Shown: positions 45,331 through 56,794 of the stretch, in pieces
Layout of the letters: every line of letters starts with the position of its first letter
How positions within the stretch are numbered: position 1 is the stretch's first letter
NCBI RefSeq assembly: GCF_027942865.1
Contig: NC_134511.1
Coordinates: 1,698,067-1,762,066 of the forward strand
Length of the DNA: 64,000 nucleotides
Direction: 5' to 3'
Source: Odontesthes bonariensis
Taxonomy: Eukaryota; Chordata; Actinopteri; Atheriniformes; Atherinopsidae
The notes under the pieces: generated by a model
Told to the model about the DNA's origin: nothing
The model's input: the letters and a program-made list of their open reading frames with translations, nothing else
Databases searched by the model: none
Program-made: the position numbers and the translations under genes

Positions 45331-46814
45331 GACTGTATTCGAAACCGCCTACAACCTACAGCATACTACATACTACATACTCATCAATCAGACAGTATGC
45401 AGAGCGTTTACCCAAAATGCATTTCGCTCCTGCCCGAGCCGAAATCAGCCGGCCTGAAGCTGATTTCCCTTAAGCTCTAAACTCTGTAAACTTTAGCAAC
45501 ATTTGAAACATTTTCAGGAGAGAAAGTAGTCGTTTAGATCCCCAACGTGTTGAAAACCTGACAAAATACCGGCTATTTACAATTTTGTTCCCACGGATTC
45601 GGCGCTACTAAAGCTAGCCGCAGTGAGCTAACGCACTTCCTGTTATTTTCACAAAATAAAATACCCGTTGCCTTTTATCATAGGGAAAGCCATTACCATA
45701 CAATTGGTGCTTTTGTTTTGAAAACAGGAAGTGAACCTACCCTCGTTGTAGCTAGCTTGAAACTGCCGTTTTGACAGGAAATGACGATCGGCGACGTCAC
45801 CTTACGTTGCATCTTGGGTAGTTTGAGTACGAGTAGCAGTGTTGTGCCAGTTCACAGCTTTTCTGAACTAATTCAAAGTTCAGTTCATTTTACTTTTTTT
45901 GTGAGATATTCAAATAAATACTTTTTTTCACACTACGAGCTAGAAATCACTATACGTTCTTGGAAACTGCTCATTGTAGACATTTGCTCATGACACTGCA
46001 ATTGTGGGTTTCTTACCAGGTGATGAAACTTGCAGCAGGTCAGACAAGGTAGACCAGTTCTATACTTAGTGCAATGAAATCTACCAGCATTTAATTAAAA
46101 AAAAGAATATATATAATATGCCGTCGGGGTCTTGGTTTGCAAGAGTGTAAAATTGTTTTAAATGTTCATAAGGAGAATCGGTGTCTGTCTCCGTGCCATC
46201 ACTTCCACTAGCCTTTTTTTTTTTTTATTGCAGCGCTCGCTCGCTCCTCCAGCCCTCCGCGCTCTCGTCGTTGCCTGCTACGCGGCGTTGCTATGCCTAC
46301 CCCGCTCTGCTGCAATTCATCACGGGTAAAGTCGTGCGGAAGCCAGTATGTTATTCAACTATTCTCAGCCGGACACTACGTTACCCACAATGCATTGCGC
46401 ACACAATGTCAAAACCATTTCTGTCTGGTGATACATGATTTAAGCGGCACCAGCGAGAATACAGGAGGGAGGAACTTTCTCTCGTTGCGTTTCAAAAGAG
46501 AAAACAGATGTCACTCAGTTTTCAATGGAAAACAAATTCCAACGTTCATTTACAGTGATGTCTGCCGTTCATGACACATAATGTGAACTCATTCACGTTC
46601 AAGTTCTTTATTAAAAAATGTGTTGCGTTCAGTTCAACGTTCGCGAAAAAAATTAGCGCGTTCAATGAACGCGTTCTTTTGAACTCGTTCACGCACAACA
46701 CTGACGAGTAGTGACCTCATGATGCATACCCAACATTTCAGAGAATCTAGTATGCATCCGGGAACTTAAAATAAGTTAAAGTTAGTAGGAGAAGTAGGCG
46801 GTTTCGAACACAGC
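45331..46814. mobile_element. element with GTTTCGAA-type inverted ends, split by a hAT
   Basis: Left CTGTATTCGAAACCGCCTAC and right GTAGGCGGTTTCGAACACAG are inverted repeats about 20 bp long. Material inside (TAGCTAACGCACTTCCTG, CGTCACCTTACGTTGCAT) is non-coding. The target duplication is unclear. Confidence 0.6.
45837..46703. mobile_element. hAT element nested in the 45331-46814 element
   Basis: The ends CAGTGTTGTGCCAGTTCA / GTTCACGCACAACACTG have a perfect ACGAGTAG duplication (45829-45836, 46704-46711). It is 867 bp and non-coding. Confidence 0.92.
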
Positions 46815-46819
46815 CAAAG

Positions 46820-47255
46820 AGATTAGAAGCATTTGTCAGGTAGGGTGGGTGCGAGGAAGGATGCAGATTCTTTCAGAAACAAAACTTGGTTTATTTTCAA
46901 TAAAAGGTTTAACAGAAAGCGCGGCTGAGCCGGATCGCAAAAACTAAAACGTGACAAAAACAAAACATGACTATGGCTTGGAATACAAGAAAGGTACTTA
47001 GCTGATGACGAGTGACGAAAGATGAATGAGGATCTGGCTATGAACATGAATAAACTGGGAGACTAAATGCTGCGGAGGGTGAGTGAGTGCAGCTGATGGG
47101 GAAAACACAGGTGAGGCAAGTGAGGCTGATGGCAGGAGAAACACTGAGGTGGCATAGCATGGCAAAAACTAAAAACGAACCTAAAACTTAAAACTAAGAC
47201 GTGAGAAAACTAAGAACTTAAGCAGAAACTAAAAACAGGGCAAAAATGAGCTGGA
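46820..47255. other. dispersed-repeat-like sequence
   Basis: Includes a TTGGTTTATTTTCAATAAAA motif and AAAACTAAAAACGAACCTAA-type A-rich repeats. No gene is seen. Confidence 0.35.
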
Positions 47256-47489
47256 CTCTCTGACAGCGGTGTCAGACAGACGGATGCTGAGCAGGATAGA
47301 ATCCATGCTGGACAATCCTGCACATCCTCTTCATCATGTGTTGGTCACCCTCAGTCAGAGACTTATTGCCCCATGCTGCACCACAGGAACTCATTCCTGC
47401 CTGTGGCCGTCAAACTGTATAATTCCAGTGTCTGATAGTTATTCATCTCATTATTTATTATTTATTTATTTCATTACTTCACCATGTGC

Positions 47490-47524
<35 letters not shown>

Positions 47525-47795
47525 TTAGGTACTGAGCAGCATTGTAAATACTGTTTATTGTATATACTGAGATTTTCCTTATCTTATTCTTATTCTTATA
47601 TCTTATTTTTACACTGCTAATATGGGAAGGGTTGTAATTTTGCTTTATCTTATTTTGTCTTATTGTATTATATTTATATTGCTCTATTGTATTTCCTGAC
47701 TTAATCTTTTTTTCTGTAAACGAGTGCACTGCAGAAAAGGAATTTCCCGTAAGGGATTAATAAAGTAATTCTGATTCTGATTCTGAAAAACCCCA
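47256..47795 (+). mobile_element. LINE 3' end with ORF2 C-terminus
   Basis: Reads MLSRIESMLDNPAHPLHHVL followed by a degraded tail, resembling the LDNPxHPL region at the C-terminus of fish Rex/L2-type LINE ORF2. It ends in GGGATTAATAAAGTAATTCT and a (GATTCT)n tail. An (ATA)n run at 47489-47520 lies inside. Confidence 0.75.
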
Positions 47796-47857
47796 CAGAC
47801 ATGACAGCATTTAGCTCAGTGGTGTAAACAGCACTTCATTCAGCTGGTCTGTAAGCA

Positions 47858-48640
47858 GAGGTGGGTAGTAACTAGTTACATTTACTTGAGTAAGTTTTTG
47901 AAAACATTATACTTCTAGGAGTAGTTTTAAATCTCTATACTTTTTACTTTTCCTTGAGTAGATGTGTGCAGCAGAAACTGTCCTCTTACTCCGCTACATT
48001 AGGCTACAATGAGCTGGTTACTTTTCTTCTTACCTCTTTGGTATTCTACGCCTCATTATTTTTATCCCCCCGCGTACGCCTCATTTTAATGTTTTATTCT
48101 GACAGAGAGAGAGACTTCCGCCAAAGGCTCTACCACCTGACTGTGTTCCACCAATCAGACGCAGCCGTGCGGTCTGGTCACGTGACCGTACTCGATCTCA
48201 GCGGCGGGACGGGTTAGCTTTAGCATTAGCAGTCGTAGCAAACAAACAAAGAAACAGATGAAAAATGTCAGAACCAACGGTGGGAAATGAAGACGCAGAC
48301 GAGGCCTCATACTGAAAGCATGTTTACCTTACAAAGAGTGAGAAACAGCAGCTACATTATGTGTCTTCTGTGGCAACCAAAACAAACGCACATTTCAGCA
48401 GAAACTCAACATCTAACTTGAGGAAACATGTAGCGCTAAGTTTCCTAAACTCGTTTTTCCCCCATGGATAGGTGAATGTTTGTTTTTTAGGTTACATATG
48501 GGTTACATATGTTTTAAACATTTCCTACGTCTCTTTTATTTTTTATTTAAGTTCTTGAATTTACCTGGATTATTTTAATTTAAGCTATTTTGTAATTAAT
48601 TAATTCATTTTAATCTATTTTATCAACTGGATGAACTCCA
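47858..48640 (+). mobile_element. hAT element, family B copy 2 (right-truncated, inverted)
   Basis: Near-identical inverted copy of 40024-40998: AGAGGTGGGTAGTAACTAGT at 47858 corresponds to its reverse complement at 40978. The same frameshifted BED-finger segment is at 48350-48430. It stops at about 48640, before the other terminal repeat. Confidence 0.85.
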
Positions 48641-50070
48641 AAAAAAGTTTAAATAATCAAATAAATGGATACCAATATGATATTGAAAGATTCAAAGGTT
48701 TATTATCATATGTGCAGTTAGAAACGTGTTTCCCTGTTCAATGAAATTATTTGCTTTTGTTGCCCACACTGGATGTCCAAATATAATAAAAGATAAGATA
48801 AAATAAGCATGCAACAACAATATTATAACAGGATTCTTAAATAAAATAGAACTATAGAAATTAAAATATAGAAATCTAGCTTGTGTACATAAATGTGCAG
48901 TAGTGCGCTACATTAGCTGTCTTTGTGCAGTAGTCAGCAGTAAGGTGGTTGTGCAAAATTGCAAGTATTTTACTGTGATGTCATTATCACGTCTGCTTTT
49001 TGTGATGTTTGTGTGGTGAGAATCTGATTTAAAAAAAGGAAACATAATGACTATAACACAAAGTATTGAAAAAAGCTCAAAAAGAGTCATTTTGAGTGAT
49101 ATAATTAAGCATAAATCATGTAAAAAAAAGCGGTTTATAACTCAAACTAAGACAAACCTGCTCATTAGGACAAAAGAAGGATATTTTAAACAATATTTTT
49201 GAATATAATTAAATAGTTTTTAACGAACATAAAACAGATCAAAGTAAATAAGTTTATATGAAACCACCAAAAACAAGTTTCTTTTCAGAAAATTCAGCAG
49301 AAAACGGGTTTGAAATGTCGTCTTTAAGATGTTCTGAGTAAAGATGAGAACCCTGAAATCAATCTAATCTCCCAGCATGCACCTGGAGAAATGAGGACAA
49401 AAGAGGGAAGTTAGTGGGGAAACTGAAAGTGGTGTCCTTAAGAAAGAGGAAAAAATTCAGCAAAAAGTATTGAAAAAAGCTCAAAAAGAGTCATTTTCAG
49501 TGTTATAATTAAGCATAAATAATGTAAAAGAAAAGGAATGAACCTACTTTCGTGGAATACATCATTTTGAGTTAAGTTTTAATGTGATTTCCAAATGAGT
49601 CGTTGTTTTTTACAGAAACTGCACATTTAGAGAAGAGATTTTGCTGCCAATTGTTATCCTGCGCGAGTAGGCTAAAGTTAGAAAAGGCTAACGTCACGTT
49701 AGCATGAAGCTATGTAGCACTATGAAGTGGTACCTTGAGTTATTAGTGTCCCGACATACGAGTTTTTTTGAGTTACGAGTCGTTATGAACAAGGATGCAA
49801 CTTCAGATTTTAAATATTTTATTTAAATAAATGCTGAAAAATGACCTGAAACACCGTGTTTGCGTCATGTTGAATATATTTTACATTCATGCAGGCTGCT
49901 TGTGTGACCAGTAAAAACTACAAACTGCACCTGATCGAGTCATGATCATTTCGTATTAGTGAGTAAATACGACTGACAGATTTTTGGGTAAATTAAATAG
50001 AGTAGTCTTACATGTCACTGGATCTAAAACGGTGCATTTTTCTGGACTTCTTAAAAAAAAGGGGAAAAAT
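48641..50070. other. AT-rich intergenic, one internal duplication
   Basis: A segment of about 75 bp (AAAGTATTGAAAAAAGCTCA ...) at 49058-49130 recurs at 49467-49535. No gene or element end is recognised. Confidence 0.5.
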
Positions 50071-50074
50071 TGAG

Positions 50075-51146
50075 AGTATACCCACTTACCCAGGGACCAC
50101 TACACTACACTGGAAAAAATCTAAATCTTACCAAGTATATTTTTCTCATTGAGTATCTCATTACACTTAATATCAGACACAACTGCCTAACAAGTGCTAT
50201 TTCAGCCAGATATAGGGACTTGTTTGAAGACAATACATCTGGAATATCTTGTTAAATGAAAAAGTCTTGAAAACAAATTGTTTTGAGTCACATATCACAT
50301 GAAACAAGCTTTTTTTTTTCATTTGAAGAGGTTTTTAAGCTCATTTCAAGATCACTTTTATCTCAAAAGTCCCAAATATCACATTTTATTTCAAGAAATC
50401 TTGACAAGCCAATTTTCACTAGTTCTATTGGCAGATTTTTTTGCTTATTTCAAGCAAAAACGTCTTTTATTTGTTGGTTTTTAAATTATTTTTTGAGGGG
50501 CATTTTTTCTAGTGTATCTCAGAGTTGTTTGAAACAGCTGCCACTTAAGATTTCAAGTGTGTGGAGTCGATTCATGTGTTCAGAATTGCTTCCCAGATGT
50601 GGAAAATGTATTTTATGAGACAAATATACTTGGTAAGATTTAGATTTTTTTCCAGTGTGGTGTAGTGGTCCCTGGAGAAGTGGGTATACTGGAAAAAATC
50701 AAAGTCTTACCAAGTATATTTGTCTCATTTCTAGTCAAAATATACTTGGGGTTACTATAAATAAAAGTTACAAATAAAAGACGTTTTTGCTTGAAATAAG
50801 CAAAAAAATCTGCCAATGGAACTAGTGAAAATCGGCTTTTCAAGATTTCTTGAAATAAAATGTGATATTTAGGACTTTTGAGATAAAAGTGATCTTGAAA
50901 TTAGCTTAAAAACCTCTTCAAATGTAAAAAAAGCTTGTTTCATATGATATGTGACTCAAAACAATTTGTTTTCAAGACTTTTTCATTTAACAAGATATTC
51001 CAGATGTATTGTCTTCAAACAAGTCCCTATATCTGGCTGAAATGGTGCTTGTTAGGCAGTAGTGTCTGATATGAAGTGTAATGAGATATTTTGACTAGAA
51101 ATTAGACAAATATACTTGGTAAGACTTTGATTTTTTCCAGTGTGGA
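50075..51146. mobile_element. pair of CACTA-like palindromic elements in opposite orientation
   Basis: Element one (about 50075-50690) has long inverted ends (AGTATACCCACTT..CACTGGAAAAAATC). Element two (about 50689-51144) starts and ends with CTGGAAAAAATCAAAGTCTT and its reverse. Their interiors are inverted copies of each other (GAAAAAGTCTTGAAAACAAA at 50259; reverse complement near 50970). The ends CACTGGAAAAA recall fish EnSpm/CACTA MITEs. Confidence 0.72.
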
Positions 51147-51670
51147 GCTCTTATCTCAGAGTTAAAACCTCAGTTTTGACTTTTCGTGTCACACATCATG
51201 CGACTTGTGAAGCTAAAGGTTTTAAAAGTGTTTCTTTCTTCTCTTCCTGGCAGAAATCAGTTTATTGGAGGAGCTCCGGTGCTGGATCTCTGAGCCGAGA
51301 TTAACCTGTTAAATCTGTTTTGCTGTCATCATCTGTTAAATCGTCTTTAATCACCCGTAAACACTCGCACATCCGCCCGCCTGAGAGACGCAGCCCGGCC
51401 TCTAATGAGCCTTAATCCTGACCTTTCCAACCACATGAAGTGAAACCACACACACTACTTCAGACGGCTCTACCTGTCTCAGGGCTCCAGGTGCATTTTA
51501 ATCTCTCTGTGGTCTCTGCGGTGTCACGTTTCAAACGTCCCGCCTCACCTGAGGCCGCGGGGCTTCCAGGAAGGAAGGGAAGGCGGCGCTGGCTCTGCCG
51601 ACTGATGCGGTCGGGCTTCAAACGCACATTTCAAAACTTCTGAGGCGGAGCGGGGACGATCAGAGAGGAG
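51147..51670. other. upstream region of the dickkopf-like gene
   Basis: It becomes GC-richer toward 51540-51660 (CCTGAGGCCGCGGGGCTTCC), consistent with a proximal promoter. No exon was found. Confidence 0.4.
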
Positions 51671-51678
51671 GGCAGGGC

Positions 51679-51685
51679 TATAAAA
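51679..51685 (+). promoter_or_regulatory. TATA box of the dickkopf-like gene
   Basis: TATAAAA in the context GGGCTATAAAAACCC, preceded by GC-rich sequence. The expected start is near 51709. From there to the first coding ATG at 52512 there is no ATG in any frame, which supports one continuous leader. Confidence 0.65.
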
Positions 51686-51805
51686 ACCCAGCGCACCTGA
51701 AGGCAGCAGCCAGGAGACGCTGATCCGTGCACAGCATCAACAACAGAAAAGGCTTTCTGTCATCCCTGAGCACCGAGGAGGAGATATCTGAGGAAAGGAT
51801 TTAAG

Positions 51806-52498
51806 GAAACTCTGCTACAACTAGAGTTTTAATTTAGACGGAAAGCAGAAAGTAAAGCGGCGAAGGAGCCAGATTTAACTGTGAAACTCTGCTAACAACC
51901 AGAGTTTTAATTTAGACGGAAAGCAGAAAGTAAAGCGGCGAAGGGGCCAGATTTAACTGTGAAACTCTGCTACAACCAGAGTTTTAATTTAGACGGAAAG
52001 CAGAAAGTGAAGCGGCGAAGGGGCCGGATTTAACTGTGAAACTCTGCTACAAACAGAGTTTTAATTTAGACGGAGAGCAGAAAGTAAAGCGGCGAAGGAG
52101 CCAGATTTAACTGTGAAACTCTGCTACAAACAGAGTTTTAATTTAGACGGAAAGCAGAAAGTGAAGCGGCGAAGGAGCCAGATTTAACTGTGAAACTCTG
52201 CTACAGCCAGAGTTTTAATTTAGACGGAAAGTAGAAAGTAAAGCGGCGAAGGGGCCAGATTTAACTGTGAAACTCTGCTACAACCAGAGTTTTAATTTAG
52301 ACGGAAAGCAGAAACTAAAGCGGCGAAGGAGCCAGATTTAACTGTGAAACTCTGCTACAACCAGAGTTTTAATTTAGACGGAAAGCAGAAAGTGAAGCGG
52401 CGAAGGGGCCAGATTTAACTGTGAAACTCTGCTACAACCAGAGTTTTAATTTAGACGGAAAGCAGAAAGTGAAGCGGCGAAGGGGCCAGATTTAACTG
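51806..52498 (+). repeat. nine 77-bp repeats forming the dickkopf-like 5' leader
   Basis: Each unit runs GAAACTCTGCTACAACCAGA ... GCGGCGAAGG(A/G)GCCAGATTTAACTGT. Units are more than 95 % alike by eye. The first begins at 51806 and the last ends 14 bp before the ATG. CTCTG..CAGAG within each unit can pair into a small hairpin. No unit contains ATG. Confidence 0.93.
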
Positions 52499-52511
52499 GA
52501 CCGGCGGGAGG

Positions 52512-55500
52512 ATGTGGCTGTGGCGCAGCGTCCTGTGCGTGTCTCTGGTCTGCGGTCTGGCTCTGGACTCCAACACCATCAGATCCTCCAAAGAGGTGAC
52601 GCAGCCGGAAGCCGAGCCGCCGGTAAGAGCAGGAAACTAATCCTCTGAGGCTGACTTTTGCTTTTCAACAAGCAGAAAAACACACTTTTTACACGTTAAA
52701 CCTGAATCTGTCTGGAAATTAAACGGGAAATGTGACATTTATGAGTTAAACCTGTGGAAGTGCAGATGATCCAGATGATCTAACAGTGTTCTGTTCATCA
52801 TAATCTCTGTTTTTAAACTAAAAAATCATCTGTAAACTGAACGGGCTGTTGAATTATACACGTAAAAGGCATTAAAATATTCATGTTATCTTTAAAAAAA
52901 CTAGGGCTGGGTAACGATTAAAATGTTTAATCTAATTAATCACATGATTTCCCTGATTAATCACGATTAATCGCATTTATACGCAGAATCCAAAAATGAA
53001 TCCAAAAGTAGTGTATAGCCTTTAGCATTTAGCTTTATTTTAAATGTGCTGCCATATGAATGAAAGTGCCATAACATTTGTTGTGCAAACACACTTTTAA
53101 CATCAGCATCTTTCTGTAGTTTTTATGTAGAAGCCTCGCTCCACTGTCTGTTTCCTTGAATGACTTGCTGCTATCAGTTGTGTGTTTTGCCTTTAAGTGA
53201 TATTTTAGACTGGAACTACTACGCTGAGAAGACAATTCAACTTGGCAGTGTTTACAGATGACTTTGGTTCTGTCGACTCCGCCGTCTGGAAGAACTTTAA
53301 CATGAAAATGGCCGAGTAAAAGTTCCGTACCCTTCTCCATGTTTGGTGGATCCGCCGATTACTTTCTTTTCCTGTTCCACAGCAGACAGCAGCAGACTTT
53401 TACAAAATAAAAGCCTGTGAGCAACAGACTTTTACAAAATAAAAGCCTGTGAGCAACAGACTTTTACAAAATAAAAGCCTGTGAGCAACAGACTTTTACA
53501 ATAGTTACCATGGAAACATCTGCAGATATTCACTTTAAAGCTGCTCAGAACTGAACTAACTCTGGTTCTGACTCAGATTCTGGGTTTATGTTCATGTTGG
53601 AACTGATAGCAGCAAGTCATTCAAGGAAACAGACAGTGGAGCGAGGCTTCTACATAAAAACTACAGAAAGATGCTGATGTTAAAAGTGTGTTTGCACAAC
53701 AAATGTTATGGCACTTTCATTCATATGGCAGCACATTTAAAATAAAGCTAAATGCTAAAAGCTATGCACTACTTTTGGATTAATTTTTGGATTCTGCGTA
53801 CAAATGCGATTAATCGTGATTAATCAGGGAAATCATGTGATTAATTAGATTAAACATGTTAATCGTTGCCCAGTCAGTAAATGTAAAGAAATTAAGCTGA
53901 TCAGGACTTTGACACAGACCTGTAGATCTTTGTTATTCTTACTCGCTGTAAAACTTGCTGTGTTTGTGTTTGTTTTTGTCAGACTGGAGGCTGCAGCAAC
54001 AGAGCTCAGAGGAGGCCGGCCTCCGACAGACATGTGGTCAGACAGACCAACAGGCACGTCGACAGGCAGACGGACGGCCTCAACAGGACCAAAGGTGAGT
54101 GGCTGAACAGCATGTCCCAGCATGCACTGCGGCAGGGTGCCTCCATGACGACTAGGGATGGGAATCGAAAACCGGTTCTTGTTGAGAACCGGTTCCCAGT
54201 GCTTCAATTCCTTGGAATCGTTTGGCGATTTTGCAAACGATTCCCTTATCGATTCCAGTGGGCGTGAATGACGTCACCACGCAGCGTTGCGTGGCGAGTC
54301 CAGCGCAGCCAGCAGCCAACAGTAAACATGGCGCCCAAGCGGTACAAACGCTCGAAAGTTTGGTTCCACATCCCTAAAAAAGACGACAACAGGAAACTTG
54401 CAAAGTGAATATTTCACCAAAGGGAGGAAATACTACCAACATGCAATAACTATGAATGAATGTCGCGTTTTCGATCTGCTCCGGACTAACGTTGGTGAAT
54501 CTGAACCCAGCAACGTTAGCAACGTTAGCAACGTTAGCAACGTTAGCATGTCCTCGGCTAACACTGCAGGTCACTAACTAACAAACACTGCCTATCATGT
54601 TAGCACCATTTGCCTGATTGTAAAAGCTGCTGTTAGTAACGGTTAAGGTTAAATGAATGCCTTCTCAGGCATTACATTTAGATGAAATCATGAGAGACAG
54701 AGCCTGACTGGCTCAGAGCCAGAGGCTGGTGGTACTACCCCCAGTTCACCTCTACCTCCAGCTTCTCCTTTCACCAGAGCAATTCAATTCAATTCAAAAT
54801 TTATTTTTAAAGCACATTAAAACAACCTCAGCTGACCAAAGTGCTTCACAACAGCAACTGCATCACAAGAGTCATCAATAAAAGCAATAAGAATGACTTC
54901 ATCACAGATAAAAAATCTAATTTGAGATAAAATTAGCAATAAAATAACAATAACAATAAAAGTGGTGGAAGGCCAGGGAAAAGAGATGAGTTAAATGAAT
55001 AGTTAAATGACCCAGGCCATGATAGACCAATGTGGACCTCACCGTTGTTGGGTTTGTGAGGTCATGACTCGTGTTACTTCTAAACTAAACAAAGTTGATG
55101 CTAATCGACCGGTTTGTTCCCAAAAACGAGAATCGATAAGGGAATCGGGCAAAGAACCGAATCGTTAAACAGAATCGAAAATGGAATTGGAATCGTAAAA
55201 ATCTTATCGATTTCCCATCCCTAATGACGACGCCCCTTTGTGTTTCAGCCCCGGAGATGTCGAGCTGCGTGCGCTCCGGCGACTGCGCCGCCGGCCTCTG
55301 CTGCGTCCGCTATCTGACCGGCAAGCGGTGCCAGAGGATCCCGGAGGAGGGCGAGGCCTGCCTGCTGCGAGGCCCCACCAAGCTGAGGAGGAACCTGGGC
55401 CGCTGCGACTGCGCCGCCGGGCTGTCCTGCGCCGCCGCCGCCGCCGCAGAGGGGGCGGAGCCGGGCAAAAACAAGCGGCAGGGGGTGTGTCTGCCCAGGC

Positions 55501-55568
55501 CCCGGCAGGGCCAGAGGAAGACGAGGCACTCCGGGGGGAAGAGGACGGCGGCGGACAGTCGCTGCTGA
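52512..55568 (+). CDS. dickkopf-family secreted protein lacking the first cysteine domain (DKK4-like)
   Basis: Dickkopfs are secreted antagonists or modulators of Wnt signalling that bind LRP5/6. Exons are 52512-52622, 53983-54094 and 55249-55568 (111+112+320 nt; 180 aa), all with GT-AG and a continuous frame. Residues 1-20 are a signal peptide (MWLWRSVLCVSLVCGLA). Just after it comes LDSNTIRSS, matching the NXI(R/K) motif with which DKK1/2/4 contact the first LRP6 propeller. Residues 38-80 are a basic linker with one Cys (C41) and a sequon (NRT). Residues 81-155 hold ten cysteines (81, 87, 92, 93, 102, 112, 127, 129, 135, 155), spaced like DKK cysteine-rich domain 2. Six alanines sit before the last of them. 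The tail is basic and ends in Cys180. The usual N-terminal cysteine domain is absent, and neither intron contains a candidate exon for it. Both introns carry hAT insertions. Prokineticin-type colipase folds were considered, but the NXI motif and CDC spacing favour dickkopf. Confidence 0.82.
52902..53873. mobile_element. inverted pair of BED-finger hAT fragments (dickkopf-like intron 1)
   Basis: From 52902 to about 53505 the element of 37002-37825 is present in reverse, including the [16 protein letters not shown] frame (53340 down to 53035, minus). About 100 bp of other sequence follows, then 53604-53873 repeats the 3' part in forward orientation. The two outer arms of about 268 bp are inverted copies and could fold back in the pre-mRNA. 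Confidence 0.85.
54153..55223. mobile_element. hAT element, family A copy 2 (dickkopf-like intron 2)
   Basis: The ends TAGGGATGGGAATC and GATTTCCCATCCCTA have a perfect ATGACGAC duplication (54145-54152, 55224-55231). It is highly similar to 16401-17228 apart from a retroposon inserted at 54782-55010. Its right end lies 25 bp before coding exon 3. Confidence 0.93.
54782..55010 (-). mobile_element. retroposon fragment inside the family A hAT
   Basis: Begins (AATTC)n and AAAATTTATTTTTAAAGCAC, then CAAAGTGCTTCACAACAGCA, a dispersed fish LINE 3' end in reverse orientation. It is absent from the sister copy at the equivalent point near 16990. Confidence 0.7.
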
Positions 55569-55569
55569 G

Positions 55570-56790
55570 GGACTCTCAGAACTTCCCAGAACTTTGCGGC
55601 TCTTAGTTTTAGTTTCATGGATGCAGCGCCGTGTTGGATGTGTGAGTCACGGGAGCAGAGCAGCTGGCAGAGCGGCAGCACCCCCCACAGGCCGGATAGT
55701 GTAACTGCAAGACAGGAAATGAAAGCAACGCTCCAGACTTTGATCGTTTAATTCCTCTTTGGCCCCCCTTACAGTTCTGAGATGTAACACCACTGTCATA
55801 AAGACTAGCTAAAGAAAACCAAAGCTACGTTTTTTACGTGACCTGCTGTGCAGTAACCTCCTGCCTGGGGCGGGAAACATCAAATAAGCAAAATATAAAA
55901 CATAAAAACAACAGCAGAAACAACCAGAAAAAGAGTTCAACAACATACGAAAAGCTGTGGTGAAAGCTAAAGAAAACTAATTTGATCAGAAGAAAAGGAG
56001 CCTTTCTAACATCTAAAGGCAACTTGTTCCCAAGTTAACGAGGAGGAGAAGGGAGAAGGAATATTTTGGGCATCTCATACGAAGACGTTATTAATTAGTT
56101 ATTATAAATACTAATTAAGTCTAAGAATCACGGATAAAAGGCTAAAATATCACATGTTAACTATAATCAATCCAGATTAAAGGGAACAGAGGAAAATATG
56201 AGTATTAGTTACATTTGTTTCAGCATTTTTGTGTTTCGAGTACGCTGTGGCGCAATGCTTTATGGGATGTAGATTTTTCCAAATCAGTACACCATCCAGG
56301 TGCTTTCAGCGTACTGTGTAGTACAATTTGAAAATCCGTATGAACTGATGGTATCGTGTGCGGTTTTGAAAGCAGCCTCTCTGTGAGCCGCGCACATGCG
56401 CAGCCACGCACGTGACTTTGTTGTCGTGTTGAAGAAGCTTCGAAGACGCTGTCAGAACCCAAAGAAATGTCAAACAAGTGTAAAGTAAAAGTGAGGCGCT
56501 GGGTCTCCGGGGTAGTTTCAGGCCAGAAAACGCGAGTTACGAAAGTCAATTTGCTTTAAAACAAGTCAGAAGTAGGTTTAAGGTTCACAAACTTCTCTGG
56601 CGTTGCTTTGAAAGGAAGTCGATGGAACTAAATAAGAAACATGAGGCTAGAACAACTTAGTTACTTTTATTGTGTTGCTGCATCAGATTCCACATTTGTT
56701 TCTGTTTTTTAAATAGAAAGTTTTGTTCTTCAGTGAAGACTGAATATTATTTTGTTGTGTTTGTTAAATAAAGGTTTAAATGAACTACTA
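55570..56790. other. 3' flank of the dickkopf-like gene
   Basis: Likely 3'UTR followed by intergenic sequence. The first clear AATAAA downstream is at about 56765, and an earlier non-canonical site is possible. A part near 56230-56430 has GTATGAACTGATGG and TGTGCGGTTTTGAAAGCAG, like other dispersed repeats here. No other gene is seen. Confidence 0.4.
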
Positions 56791-56794
56791 ACTG

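Noticed and set aside
55245..55681. Minus-strand and alternate plus frames over the dickkopf-like exon 3
   Set aside because: Shadow frames of a GC-rich coding exon; no homology and no splice support.
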